Program-made: the position numbers and the translations under genes
DNA from: Lethocerus indicus
Lineage: Eukaryota > Arthropoda > Insecta > Hemiptera > Belostomatidae
NCBI GenBank assembly: GCA_019843655.1
Contig: JACDQD010000008.1
Location: 14,604,442-14,668,441, forward strand
Length of the DNA: 64,000 nucleotides
Reading direction: 5' to 3'
Notes under the pieces: model-generated
Seen by the model: the letters and a program-made list of their open reading frames with translations, nothing else
Database searches by the model: none
Told to the model about the DNA's origin: nothing
In this document: in pieces, positions 49,419 to 62,399 of the stretch
Numbering within the stretch: position 1 is the stretch's first letter
How the letters are laid out: each line of letters begins with the position of its first letter

Positions 49419-50352
49419 CTTCAACTGCGTTCTAATAATATATCCTGAAAAGAAGAAATTATCAGTATTGAATGTGTAGCCAAAGCTGTAACGCTATATC
49501 GGGCAATACCTGGCAACAAATTTAAAAGGAGGAACTCGCTTACAAACGCGCTCGAGTGAAAAATTTAGCGTGCAAGGCCAGCGGACGGCGACGGTGAACT
49601 GTTATTAGAACGGATCGTTATTCCTTTTCAAAAGCCGCAGTCACAGAAACATGTTGCTCTTGTCTTAATAAGTTAAAACAACGGATAAGTTCTTTATAAA
49701 GTGTTGCGGCAATTTTTTTTTCACGAGCAGTGTTCTGATGATAGTGAAAATTATGACTAATTTTGAAAAATGTATTTCAGTATGAATAAATTTTTTTCTA
49801 CGCCGTACTAATATAAGACACATACCTTAGAAAGAATAATAGAAGTTACATGTCATATATAAATGTGTGCTCATACACAAACACATACATATTTAAGGCT
49901 TGCATACGAAGTAGAAATCTCAAAATATCATGATTCGCCTGTTTGGTCTTATGCCAGGCCAGTTTCTATCTCTTACTATTGTTAGTACAATTAGTACCGC
50001 CTGTAGTTTATATCGCAGTGACAGCGCAGAAATAAATCTGAGAGGATGCTTCATTGGAATGATATTGCGGCGCCTAAAAGCGGAACTCGGACTAGCTTAA
50101 GACAACATAAAATACCAAATGATACTCCTCCTAGTGGGGCCAGAAAAAAATACCTTGAACTAAATTTCAACATAACATAATAGCCGGCAGTTATAATATG
50201 GTTTTACTGTAGGAAATAACCGCTCAGAATTCGATTTGAAAAGAACAAAACACATTCCCCCATTCGGATCTCGTGTTTCGTACAACCAACTGTTCCAATA
50301 CCGATAATAACAAAAACAATGAATGGTTACACTGGCCTAAATACCTCCTTAC

Positions 50353-50452
50353 GGAATGGTAGAGGTAAAAATCACCGAGCGTGCAATTGTCACCGCCATC
50401 AGTTCTGCAGTTTTCCGACGACTGGGTATACGAGGCGCGACACACAACCTAA
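50353..50452 (-). other. Candidate exon, 32 codons, unassigned
   Basis: On the - strand an acceptor AATTTAG at about 50453 and a donor TCC|GTAAGG at about 50357 bracket an open segment that includes ENCRTDGGDNCTLGDFYLYHS. It lies inside the gap between the EVH1-CRIB coding exons and the putative first exon at 53.9 kb. It may be an alternative upstream exon of that gene or chance. No domain is recognised. Confidence 0.25.
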
Positions 50453-52250
50453 ATTTTACCTTTTCTTGTTCAAGTAATTCCTTCTATATTTAATTTTCAT
50501 CTTAAACAGAAACCGAATATTTAAAATTACACGTAGGACTCATTACTTTAAGTTAATTACAACAAACAACTCATTGTATAAAATGAAACAGAGGACTTTT
50601 TCATATTCAAATTTGCATAGAGATATACAGAAAACTTCGCCTTGAAAGCTCTCGATCCTAACTCGTCATTACTAGCACGACCTCGTTGCTCATTTTTCAC
50701 ACTTAAAACCTGCGATCCGGAACATGTGTTGTTTAAAATTTAAAAAATTCCGAACACACTTTAAGAATTAAGGACACACTTTAATTTTAAGGACCAAAGC
50801 GTACATCTAAAACTCAAGACCCTCAATTACAGAGAAATGTTTGTCATTTATGTTTTAAAGTTATATCTATGAAATCTACGATTATAATACGAAATAAGAT
50901 TTTACAAATACCTTGTTAAATAATTGGTGGAAGCCTTCGGGAGCACCCGCCTTTTAAATACGGGAGTATATGCGTGCGCCGCACTCGGGTTTAGTTTATT
51001 GGAGCGTCGCTGATTTTTTTCTCATTTCACGAGCAAACACAAGTTTTAGATATGGGGCATTTGATAGTGGCGATGTGGGGTAGGGCGCCCTTGTCGTGGG
51101 ACTACCGACCATAATAATAGTGTTGACGACATACAGATAACGAGTCATCAACCAGACACTCGTCTATGACATCATCCATACCCTTCCCCTTCCCACCATA
51201 ACCATTTAGTGTATTTGCCAGTTGCGGGCTTGCCGTGGCACTCGTGAGCTTCGTGACGTACGAAAACTTCACGCGGCACGTTTAATTTTCAGTATAATTG
51301 ACATTGAGCCAAACCCGAATCCAACATTACTGACATCTCAAACTTACTACATAAATGAACTAATACAAAATCATTGCCAGGTATAGTTCTGGACAGTAAC
51401 CCGAAAATGACGACAGAAAACTATAGGGGTATGAGGCATTTGTGAAGAGATATTCCACAATACGTGTACGATTTCCACGCTTCATTGACTCGTGTTTTGT
51501 AAAACGTTAGACAGGTTTCGGCTTTCAAAACCTCGACAAATCTGCTTTGTATCCGGCCTAGCATAGAACCGAACAATCTGGAAGATATGATATTACAAGA
51601 GTATGACTGACCATGTATCGCGAAAGATAAATGTTGTAGGAAAATAAATTATAGACCGTGGCACGGAAACATACTCCGTTCGCCTGAATTATCGGCGTAA
51701 TGAACCGCGTAAACAGAAACGGTATGACGGTTTAGAAAGTAAAACTGAACGGGAGGAAGAATGCCTTCCAGCGCAGAAGTGGTCTCGTTAAACGGGATTC
51801 TGAAAAAAAAGGTGGAGAAAAAAGCAAATAGCGAGCAGTGAGGGAACCCTGTTTAATCGTCAAATTAGAACCATTAACCTCCCATCAAAATGCCCCCATT
51901 GTGTCCCCGCCGCACTGTTGGGGACTCGTTTCAGCCTACCCGAAACAGAAGGCGACGGACGCCTGCATCGTTCAAAGCCAGGATAAGTTATTAGGTGAAA
52001 ATTTTACGATTCATACCAGAACAGCGGATAGTGAGAGCAACCGGATGAAAAAATGACACGATGCCCTAATTAAGCGTATCTTTCTACATTTTCGTTTTTG
52101 GAATTCGATACTGGCGTTTCGTATACCAGCAGATGACAGTCGGAACAAACCTGTCTTCTACTTTCTCTGCCCCCGCGTATCCTTTGTCCCTTCCGAAAGA
52201 CGGGGCTAAAATAGAAAGCGCATTTTTCATACATAAAAATTACATTAAAC

Positions 52251-52290
52251 TCTCTCCCTCTCTTTCTCCCTCTCTCTCTCTCCCTCCCTG
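52251..52290. repeat. (CT)n pyrimidine tract
   Basis: CTCTCTCCCTCTCTTTCTCC and onward; simple sequence only. Confidence 0.8.
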
Positions 52291-52386
52291 TTGTTACTCT
52301 ATCCCTCCTTCTTGGCCCTGTAGTTTCTGTCTCTCTTTCTCCACGGCTGCTGTGTCAAGCCGAATGTGCTCCGAGTTGTAAGGTCA

Positions 52387-52408
52387 ACCACCACCACCAC
52401 CACCACCA
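52387..52408. repeat. (CCA)n trinucleotide repeat
   Basis: Seven CCA units in non-coding sequence. Confidence 0.85.
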
Positions 52409-53298
52409 ATGGTACCGCGCATACGGGCGCCCGCGCGCCCACCATCACTCCTCTCTCGCGCATTCTTGTTCACCTCCAACAACGTCCTATCCTCAAAACA
52501 ACTTCCTGCACGGATATCTTGTTATATCCACTTCCTCTTTTTGGCCCCATCGGCGTTCGACCACCCTTACTTTCGACTGTCCTTATTCAATTAAAATAGT
52601 CCCGCAAATATCCGTATATCGAACACTACCTCGGGCCATGAATATTTGCATCGTCTACAACTTTTCTTTCTCCAGCGATGCGTTGTCTGAAATACATATT
52701 TCCGGGGAACCATCACGGTTTTTACAATAGGCTCTAAGAATCGATAGTGGTTAGGCTGAGGCCGTAAAAAAATCGAACGGGAAAGGAACACGAAACCATA
52801 ACTATTATAAATTTATTTCAAACCCTATTTTAAACCATTACAGTATCTTCAGTCACGCTAAACTTACGACATTCTTAACGACCCGTCGAGCAGACGCTGT
52901 CACGATACCGCCGCGTAGAGACTGTGCAGAGGTCAACCTACGCTTCGTAAAATCTACGAACGGCAATCGTAAAAATTAGATCAAAATCGTGATAGCATTG
53001 TAAACATAAATAAATCACAGTAGCTGTTTTTGTAACGCGTGTATCGTTACTTTTTTTCACAAAGCTAGGCTGTTTCTTTTTCATGTGAAACGTAAATACG
53101 CAACAACAACAAAGACAAGACCTTTGAGTAGAAGGATAAGGAGAGTGAGCTTTGAAGAGTCTGCTAATTAACAATTGCCAACCATTGTTAATTGTAAAAG
53201 TTCTCTCACATACGGGGAAAAAGACGGTGAGTGCCGCGGCAGCGGTTCACATTGTTAGGCGACGTGAGGCCCCATTGTTCGGGGGGAAATTTCGCGCA

Positions 53299-53318
53299 AC
53301 ACCCTCCAGGGGGCACCC
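53299..53318 (+). promoter_or_regulatory. Single CTCF-like site
   Basis: CACCCTCCAGGGGGCACCC fits the CTCF core, about 550 bp from the putative EVH1-CRIB first exon. Inferred from sequence resemblance only. Confidence 0.3.
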
Positions 53319-53853
53319 GATTGAACCGCTGAAAATCCCGGGGTAGCGATTTGCCATCGTCGATATTAGGTCGGCGTAAAGGCGATTAGAAAAAAATAAC
53401 GCTACAACCAGAGAGACATCGCCTTCTGTCCTAATCGTCGTCACGTCAACTTAAAATAACGCACTTCGACCCGGAGGGCACCTTAGATCCGAAGACGATC
53501 TCCGCTTATCCTCAAAGAAGACTCCTCTGTTCGAATAAGAGGAAAATTTTTTGGATAAACACCGGTTTTTATTCTCAAAAAAAGAGTATCGTCAGAAAGT
53601 ATAATCGTCGTTTTAATCGATACAGGTAAAAAATTGTTATGAAAAGTAGTTGCAATCTATCCTGATGGGGAATGGTGCAGGCCGCCTCCTCGGCCCACGT
53701 CGCGCGGCAGGACGCCTCGACTCTTCTACATTCCATTCCCCTTACGAGAATACTCGAGGCGTACTCATACTACGCGGTCGGAATTCGCGCGACCCGTCCA
53801 CACGGCCGAAAGAAAAATTAAATCGCGGCAAAACACTAGAATATTTGTCTTAC

Positions 53854-54140
53854 CTGGCGTTCAGTAGATAGTCATAGCACAGGACTGCTGGTCGGGTCGT
53901 GGAAAGCACTTAAAATCCGCGGATGGGCCGTCTGCGGTGATGCGACGAGGTCCGGAAAATAAACAGGGAAAGAGCGAAACAAAACAGAGGGCTGTATCGG
54001 GAGGGGGGAGCGAGCGAAAGAGAGAAGGAGCAATGTGCGCCGTTGACAAGAGTGAGTAAGCGACTGAGTCGGTGAAGTGAATTCAGGTAGGGGGGAACTC
54101 TCTCTGTGGAGGAGTTGGGCCACTCCACTGGTTCTCTCCC
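53854..54140 (-). other. Putative 5' UTR exon of the EVH1-CRIB gene
   Basis: A strong donor CGCCAG|GTAAGA ends an exon at 53854. The only frame open through the last codons has no ATG and is closed upstream by TAA, so the exon is most likely untranslated. It could join the 49418 exon via an acceptor at ATTATTAG or at TTTTCAG near 49447. The stretch upstream is purine-rich on the + strand (GAGAGAAGGAG). The right limit is a guess. Confidence 0.4.
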
Positions 54141-57100
54141 CTCTAACCCTCTACCTGCACGCCTAACCTCTCCTCCTCGGGCTAGACCAACTCCTCGGCT
54201 CTTCACTCCCAGCCTATGTTTTCTCATCCCGTTGTATCCGTTTAGCCACAACTGTAATCGCGTCCACCAGTGTATTTCAGCCTAGAATTGACCACTGTTG
54301 AGACGCCCTACGCTTTGAAATTAATAATAACGGACGTATTAGATGTATTAAAACGAATAATTAAAGATTTATTTAACTTAAAAAAACGGTAGGAAATCGC
54401 GTGGCTCGTCGATTGATTATGATCGGCCGTATGGATATACGGATGGACACGGGATAGTCGGACGAAAGGAAAATGAAATATCAAAACTATTTTATCACAC
54501 CTCATACCTAAATTCGGCGATGAGTTTTGTAATATTTGGCCGAGACTTAATTTTTCCCGTTAAACTCTAAGTAGACGGAAGGATGTAGTGACGAGGCGAG
54601 CGACCGCAGAAGAGATTCATTGCTGTTGCGGTTAACTTACGCGTATCCGTTCCAACAATTCCACCAAACGACGTTTATCGCATTTTTTAAATAGGCCGAG
54701 GCACCGGGATAGGCTTAATAATATTAGAAAGGGGGAAGGGAAATGCGAATGTTTGGAATATAACCGCTCATTCTATTATATCCCCCAGAGATGCTGCTTC
54801 TTCAACCATCCTGTCATAGTTAGTACTGAACAAGTAAGCGAGGGCAGAAAAGCGCGCAAGCGATGATTCAAGAATTCCATTTATTTACAATCGAAGAAGA
54901 TATCACTACGAAAAATTGTTTCTAATATATTTTACTAAAAAATACGACGCTAAAAAAACAACCGAACAATCCTTCTATATTGTCGGGTCGAACGGTTCAT
55001 TTCCGATGCAACGAGGTAACATACCGAATCTCGACTTTTGATCTGCGGAAGGGTACTCGGTTGCCAAATAGGTTACCTACTCAGCCGTTTTCCTAACAAT
55101 TCCGGGTTACCAGAGACAAGCGAAATTGTAGGCCGGTCTCGGCCGCATGTAAATCTGTAGCGACCTTACACAAAACACATACTGTAGTTTAGATATCCGT
55201 AAGATAGAGGCCGAAGCAGCATCACGGTCACCGAGTCCCGCGTTGACCGCCGACACCTAAAGGCCGGATCAGCAACACTGCTGACGGATCCGAGGTCGAA
55301 ATTAAATCTCAGTGGCCGAAATTCCCCCATACGAAGTTGCCATAATTCAAAATTATGATCCAAATTATAAGAAATGAGGTACCGTACCTAACTGATTCGA
55401 AAATAGATCTTACGAAATTAGGTAATTAAATTCAGGCTGGTTTCGGCTTTGAGAATCGCCATTCCGTGGATAATATTGCGAGGTATTCTTGGGCGAAATG
55501 CTTTCTGACGAATCATTCTGTCAGCACTATCAGTGCACCGTCACACGTGTCATCGCCAGTCGACAGGAGTGGCTCATTACGCTACTGACATAATCGGACT
55601 AGCTCGAGGCCAAATAGGCGAGTGGAGACAATTACTTAAATTTGGCCGACGTGTTCTGTTAACCGAGTACACGTTTGCTCGGTCATATATCCGCTCGAAT
55701 TTTCCTGTCTCATAGAACCTGATCGTCTATCCAGCAGCCATCAACCCGTTACGATTTCCTAACTGCCTAGCGACTCTCCGGGCATTTTTCACAAGAAATT
55801 CCATCATTCAGATGTTAACACGAATACTTCGGAATATTTAGTATAGTCAATTATTTTATATTCCCCTTTCCCACTGGAGGTTTAAACACCTCAGCTTAGG
55901 AATCTTACTGCCTACATCTGACGACAAAGGAAAATTTAGAAAATAGTAATGTAGATTGCAGCTAATAGCTGCCTCGGATTCTCCAGGTCGGAATTCCACC
56001 TAATACTCTAACAGGCATGCGGCGACGATCCGTCCCGACTACCTGTGCTCCTTCCATATTTTTTTCGACGGGCTTTGGGCTACATCGGTCTCTCCAGGTA
56101 ACAGGTCGGGCGTGTTTACTTTCCAAAACCTCATTGTCGGGCCCACTGAACTTGTCCTCGACTATTCCATTTGCCAATTCGCGGCCGTCTTACTACCGAT
56201 GTCCCCTTGCCAAATGGGCTGCCCGCGACGCTCGCCCGTCCCCGTAACGATTTGAGGTTAAGCTGCAAGTCGAATTGTTTCCTGCCTCGGCGGCCTAGAG
56301 AGCCCACAGACGCCCCGTGCATCTCAATAATACGGGGGATGCCACGAAAAGATAGCGAACCTCCTACTCGAACGCCTCCTGCCGAACAGTTCCCAAATCC
56401 TACATTCTTATACCTTTATATACTATGAAATATTAAACCCAACTTCTACAGAGTACGAATAAATCGATAGCATTTTTACCGGTCACTAATTACAATTAGT
56501 GATAATTATTTCACAGTGGGAAGCCGAAACAAGAGAGTTTAGACAGAAAATAATTTTTTTTTCGAGAGTAATTCTATTTCTTCTAGTAAATGTATCGATG
56601 TTCGATGAGATCCTGCGATTTACTGCCGACATGCGTAGTGACGGAATCCTACTGATCGTTCTAGAAGCATCTTAAATGGCACCTTAGACGATTACGACAT
56701 TGGCCCCTCTATGAATCATACCGGCCATTACTTCGACCAGGACCCGTAGCGATGACTTCACGTGTTTGGAAGAACAAAGAAGGAAAAAATCACAATATTT
56801 AAGCGATAATATGAGGCATAAAATTAGAACGCCGCGCTGTTGAATAATCGGACTCAATTTCGGATTACGGATGACCGGAGACCCGGCGAATGTTCCCACG
56901 GCTAATAACCATTTTCATTGTTCGAACCGCTTTCTCACGTACAGTTGAAATTAATTGTGGGAAACGCTCTACCTCCAATCGGGCCACAATCACAAAACGC
57001 GAATTGACAACAATAAATCGAGCCCAAATTATAACCGAATTGTTGAATTATATCCGACGACAGAAGGACTACCTGTCCAAACCTCAGGGTATTTGAGTAC

Positions 57101-60100
57101 GCGTCTATAGTTAATATTTGCGCCGTATTTTTTAAACACTGAGCTTTATGATTGGACAACACAAGTGATTGATAGGAAAAATGGGGGAATTGGAAAATGA
57201 AGCATGACGTTGACCAGAATGAACATGGAAATAATGGAAGGTTGCGTTTTCGTCTAATGAAACGAAGTGGTCATTAAAAATATTTATGTATTTCAGAACC
57301 GGAAGCTAGCTTCCCAATATGGACGGACAATATACAACATATACAGATGGTGCGTGAAATGAATTATGAAAAATGAAGGAATAATTTCAATCGATGAAAA
57401 TGAATTCCCTTACGGACAGTAAACACGGTTGTTTAGCGTTCAAATAAAATTAGCATGAAACTGGAACACTGTGAACATAATCAAATGTAACTATCAACCA
57501 AATTATAACTGGATAACAACTATAAATATCTATTTGACTACTAACTTACAAATCTTCATTTGACGACGAATTACTGAAAGATTTATTTGCATTTTTCAAT
57601 TTTTTTCTGTACAAATGAAGTCTCTTTCAGAAAGTCAATATCTAACACAATTTGCAACACATTTAAACTTTCAACTCAATATATAAACAAAAATAGCAAC
57701 TACTACAACAATAAAACGCTAACAATGAAAACGTTACTTGTCGAATAATAATTCATTACCGTCATAGGAATGCATTTATTTAGTCATTCTAAAACGCGAA
57801 ACAACATTAATTTCAGTAGAAACGATTTACTTTCCAATACCCATTGTCATGGCTAAAGTTTGACCAGATAAATTAGGAACAGGTGACTAAGACAATGTAT
57901 TGTTGTTCCAAAAAATTATGAATTTATAATAATAAAGTATGCGCCCTAACTGTTACATACTGCGAGCCGACCGTGGTCGTTCCTAAATGTTCACAAAAAG
58001 GTTACATTTCGCAGTTCCTAAATAACATTTACTAATAGATAAAATTCAACTGCAGTTGTCTCCCTGAAAATATTATATTCCCTGAAATGGCAGTGATTAG
58101 TCAGGTTCGTTTGTTAGTCAGGTGATCTCCCGTAGACGTTAGTTATAGTCTCATCAGAAATAATCAGAATAGTATGAAATGATTCCGATTGGACGAGTCA
58201 ATCCGAAAACTTTATTGAAACCTATTTCAAATTCGCACAAAAAACGAGGAATTCTACAGATGCTTCGATTTATGCTTCGAGCATAACGTAAACAATACAA
58301 AAATTATAGACCAAACCTTTTTGTTTCAAGTCTACCTCAAAGGATGAGAGACTGTGCTACTTGGCATAAAATATCGACAAATATGTAACAGAAATTTGTT
58401 CATCGCATCTTCCGTTTTTAGTATATAAATAATTAAAAAAGAATACAGAAAGGTTCTTTGAATAAACGAAAAAAGAATCGTTACTGTCGGGAAAAAGATC
58501 GCGACAAAAAGAAGGTCACTAGACGAAATGGAATTACTCATAGAGAAAATAAAGATGGCATGAGCCAAAGATGGAAATGACGATTTTAACTTCGTTGATA
58601 TCACCACAAGATGGACAAAACCGCTGAAACGTTAAAACCTCGTATGACCGATGCCATACATTTCACATTATTTACTTTTGTCTTAATTTTGAAATATTAG
58701 TTAAATTAATTAATAGCTTAATAGGTTACGAACTAATAAATAATTGACGATATTCGACACGAAGTCTGATGGTATCGCCGACCTTATTTCCGACTATTGG
58801 AAATCTTCCGAGTAAATTTTGAAATAATTCGAGGACGTTATCGGCGTGGCCTTATCTCCACTCGAACGATCAGTCAGCACTTATCCGCGTTATGAGGAAG
58901 CCGCCTCGAAGATTTCGGGGTAGAGCCGATGACTCGGAGTCAAGTGTCCATACGTCTGGTATCAACATCGTCGCCACTGGGAAATTCTGCCGGCCGAAAT
59001 TATAATCACTCCCCTTATATAACATGATATGAGACCGGTTATGAATCTTCACCAAGCGACGCACTCGGACGTTATCTTACCGATATTTCGTCGTCGAGCT
59101 TGCGATCGTTCGCACGGCGGCGCAGGTAGGTACTACCGAAGATGGCCAGAGACCGAAACCGGACCGAATTAGCATTCTGCAGCTCAGATTTTAAGGGAGG
59201 TGAATAGCAGAATTGAAGAAGAATCTTCATAAAATCTCGTATAAGTGGATCTCTTCTGTTTCACTTAACGTTGTAATTTCATACAGTAATTTACGCCAGG
59301 GCTATCCCAGGTAGTGATAGTTAACATTTCAAAGACATATGCTTTTATCAACGCCAAGATAGCAACCGCACATTGCGCACAAGCGGGAATTACAATCGCT
59401 TAATGCCCGGAAACTGACTCACGTCTACATTGATTAACTCTCCCCCCCCCCCAAAAAAAAACGACGAACAACTAAGTGTAAAAGACAAAATAACTTTAAA
59501 TTTCGATAAATATTTCGTCAAGCGGACACTTGCGAAAATGATTAACTCGTTTAAGACAACGTTTCACTAGTTTATAAAGAAGCGAAGATCAGCAATTCAT
59601 CCCCGATCTTTCAGATAGCTCATGCACCTGCCGCGTTGGCGCGATTTAAAAAATCTGATTGATCACATTCCACCGACTGGAAGTCCCCTTTTTCGTGTTT
59701 TTCGCAACTCGTAAACTGTTTTCAAAAATGTGAAATAAGATAACCTACGAACGTTCTGCTAACGGTTAAACAACCGTTACGAAGACGAAGCCATTATCAA
59801 AACGTTTTTCCGCTTTAGTTTTCGAATTTTCCCGCTTTATTAATCTATTACAGTAATCTGTTACTGTAATCCGCGATTTAGGCTAAATACCTCAACCCTC
59901 GTAGTTCGGGCGATTTTTACGAAGGATATTTCTTAATATCGAATGACCCCGTTGGGAAATATTTCGCGCAAATTACCGATTCCCGGATTTCACAAAGTCA
60001 TCAGTCAGTCTAGTTTCATTGCACCTGTTGCAACTTAATGAGCTTTCGTTACACTTCTTTTCACATTCGGCGTGTGAATTATCGTTTTTTAACTTTTTAA

Positions 60101-60765
60101 ACTTGGACGGAAAACGACGTTTCTCATATTCGTAGCGTCATTCGGCTGTTGACAACAATGAAAAGAATTCAAGCGTAGCAAAAAATTAATGAGCAGGTTT
60201 TACCTATTGACGTCACGCGTTGCTGAAGTAAACAACGATTGTTCCCATGCTCCAGGAGTCACACTTGTTTTTTTAGTATTGTTTCAGCAAAGACAACAAT
60301 TTAGAGCCAATATCTAACACCCAAACGTGGCCGGCTATTACTGAACTTATTAAAACCGGATTTACTTAATTTGATGAACTATGTTATTTGCTACATAGAT
60401 AACATTAAGGCAATTTATTAATAAAAAAATCTATTCACTCTACCTATTTACTAGTGTCATATTCTATTGGTTATTGTGCCCCAAAGGGAAGCCTAATTTG
60501 GATCTATATTACGGTTATTTTTTCACGTTTTTCCAGAAAAGATATTAGTGAAACGTTGTCCAGAAATTACATTTTTTCTACTACTGCCATCAGTTACTAT
60601 ATATTGCTGAGTTATTATGCGGCCTCGGTTGATTTTGTATTATAAATGTGACGAGTCTTCAATCCCCCCGCGTTTAATATAAACAATTTTTAATCGGTAG
60701 TGAAAATTTCGGATTGGGGAAAGCCGAAAACGCTTCATTTGCCTGCCTCTTATACTAATGGGTAG

Positions 60766-60871
60766 TTTGGAATTTCCCTTCAACTACTCCTTATCCCAGT
60801 TGCGGGTTGTCCACACACATAATGAGAACAGATAAAGAAGGGATAAGCATAAGTTGAAGGGAAATTCCAAA
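60766..60871. repeat. 31-bp imperfect inverted repeat with 44-bp spacer
   Basis: The arms at 60766-60796 (TTTGGAATTTCCCTTCAACT and onward) and 60841-60871 pair with about four mismatches, the outer 20 bp perfectly. Total length 106 bp. Confidence 0.85.
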
Positions 60872-61064
60872 GTTTCGGCGGCGGGCCGAATGTAATTGTA
60901 AAATTCGACAGACATTAAAACAAATTGACAAATCTCACTGTATAAACTTTGGTATACTTAATGGGCAATTTTTGAAGTTATAAGCGAAAGAAAATGGGCA
61001 GGGATTGGAATTTGAGTCTGTTCCCGAGAGATATTTGGGTCAAACGAAGGATACGTTTGGGCGT

Positions 61065-61080
61065 GTGCCGTCTGGTGGAA
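61065..61080 (-). promoter_or_regulatory. Single CTCF-like site
   Basis: On the - strand it reads CCACCAGACGGCAC, matching the CTCF core. Isolated, in gene-free sequence. Confidence 0.3.
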
Positions 61081-62399
61081 ATGCCGCCTCTTTCTTCGCC
61101 ACTGTAACGACAGATATTTGCATTATCCCAACTAAAACAGTTACTTTTCTATTGCAGCTAAAATAATATTGAACGACCGGTATCTATCAAAAAATCCTTC
61201 CTTTACGATATACCATAAAGAATGTACTAAACTACAGAAGTGTACCTGAGACTCTAACGTTTCTCGAAAGTGTTATATATTTTCTGCATAAACTACTTTA
61301 CCAAACAATATCGGACATAAAATACTGATCCTACAAATCATTAGTCAGACCAATCGAAATCGGGAGTCAGTCGCTATTATCAATTTCACTACGTTATTCC
61401 CGCGGGTAGAGGAATGTTAAATATTTGTTTTGTGTACGGTACTATATTGCGATTGGGCAATCTACATCAGAGAGGGTACGTACCTACCCTCGCGGGCCCC
61501 TCTCTAAAGAGCTGTGTTAAGGTCGTGCTCAAACTCGGGATCCGCCCAAGAGAACGACAAGATAGTGACAATTAGATTAGTCACATTCCACCGACTACAA
61601 CGCTTTTTTAGTGGTGTGCAATATTTGCTTTTTCTGAATACCATCACTCGTGCAATTTTGTTCTCTTTACCCGCTTGTTAGGTTCCATGATAGACATTCT
61701 CGATATTGTATTTAGCATCGCTTCAGTATTTACTCATTTCAGCATTATATACGTTATCAGTGCTGCGACTGCACTTTTACTATCTTGGTGTACACCTTTA
61801 CAAATTTTTATCTCTTTATTGTCATAGGGTGTTTCGTCAGTTTTTTCAAGTGTTCTTGACACTGGACCATAAATTAATATAAAAACAACCGATACTGAAA
61901 ACAACAGAACAGGAGTTCAATAACGATACCCGGTATAGTTATCGGCTAATCTGTGTTTATAGGCTACACAACAAATTTTATCAGGCACCCGGGCAACATA
62001 ATATGGAAGAGGTAATAAGGTTAATAAGTGGGTGAAAGTATAATGACGGGATCGTCATCGTCCTTCTGAGACACTGCTATTGACGATGGCGATGAGCTTA
62101 CACTCTGCTAGCATTAACGGGATGCAAAAGTGATGATATTCAGAAAATATATAAATCTCGAAAGAAATTATTGAAAAAGTTTTAAAATTGAAAACATTTG
62201 AGAAAGCGCGGGAATACTCGGAGGAGCCATATCGAGTCGGAATACGGAGGAATCTTCAAGTGTTATCAGTGTGCGGACTCGTCTATAACTAGATATATGA
62301 GATATATGAACTTAGAATCCAATGAATTATTTCCTGCCGCTAGCCTAGGCCCTAGAGAAAATGTGTGACGTCTGGTAATTAGTTGGGGCCCAGTATCGG

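Larger units (their letters stand above)
54250..62399. other. Gene-free stretch of about 8 kb
   Basis: CpG-normal sequence with no supported exon on either strand. A GC-rich patch at 56.0-56.4 kb has open frames on both strands without coding character. Homopolymer runs of C then A lie at 59.44-59.46 kb. The inverted repeat at 60.77 kb and a CTCF-like site at 61.07 kb are the only structures. Confidence 0.5.

Noticed and set aside
56017..56428. Overlapping frames on both strands in a GC-rich patch
   Set aside because: No splice sites in phase, no domain; GC-rich DNA lacks stops by chance.
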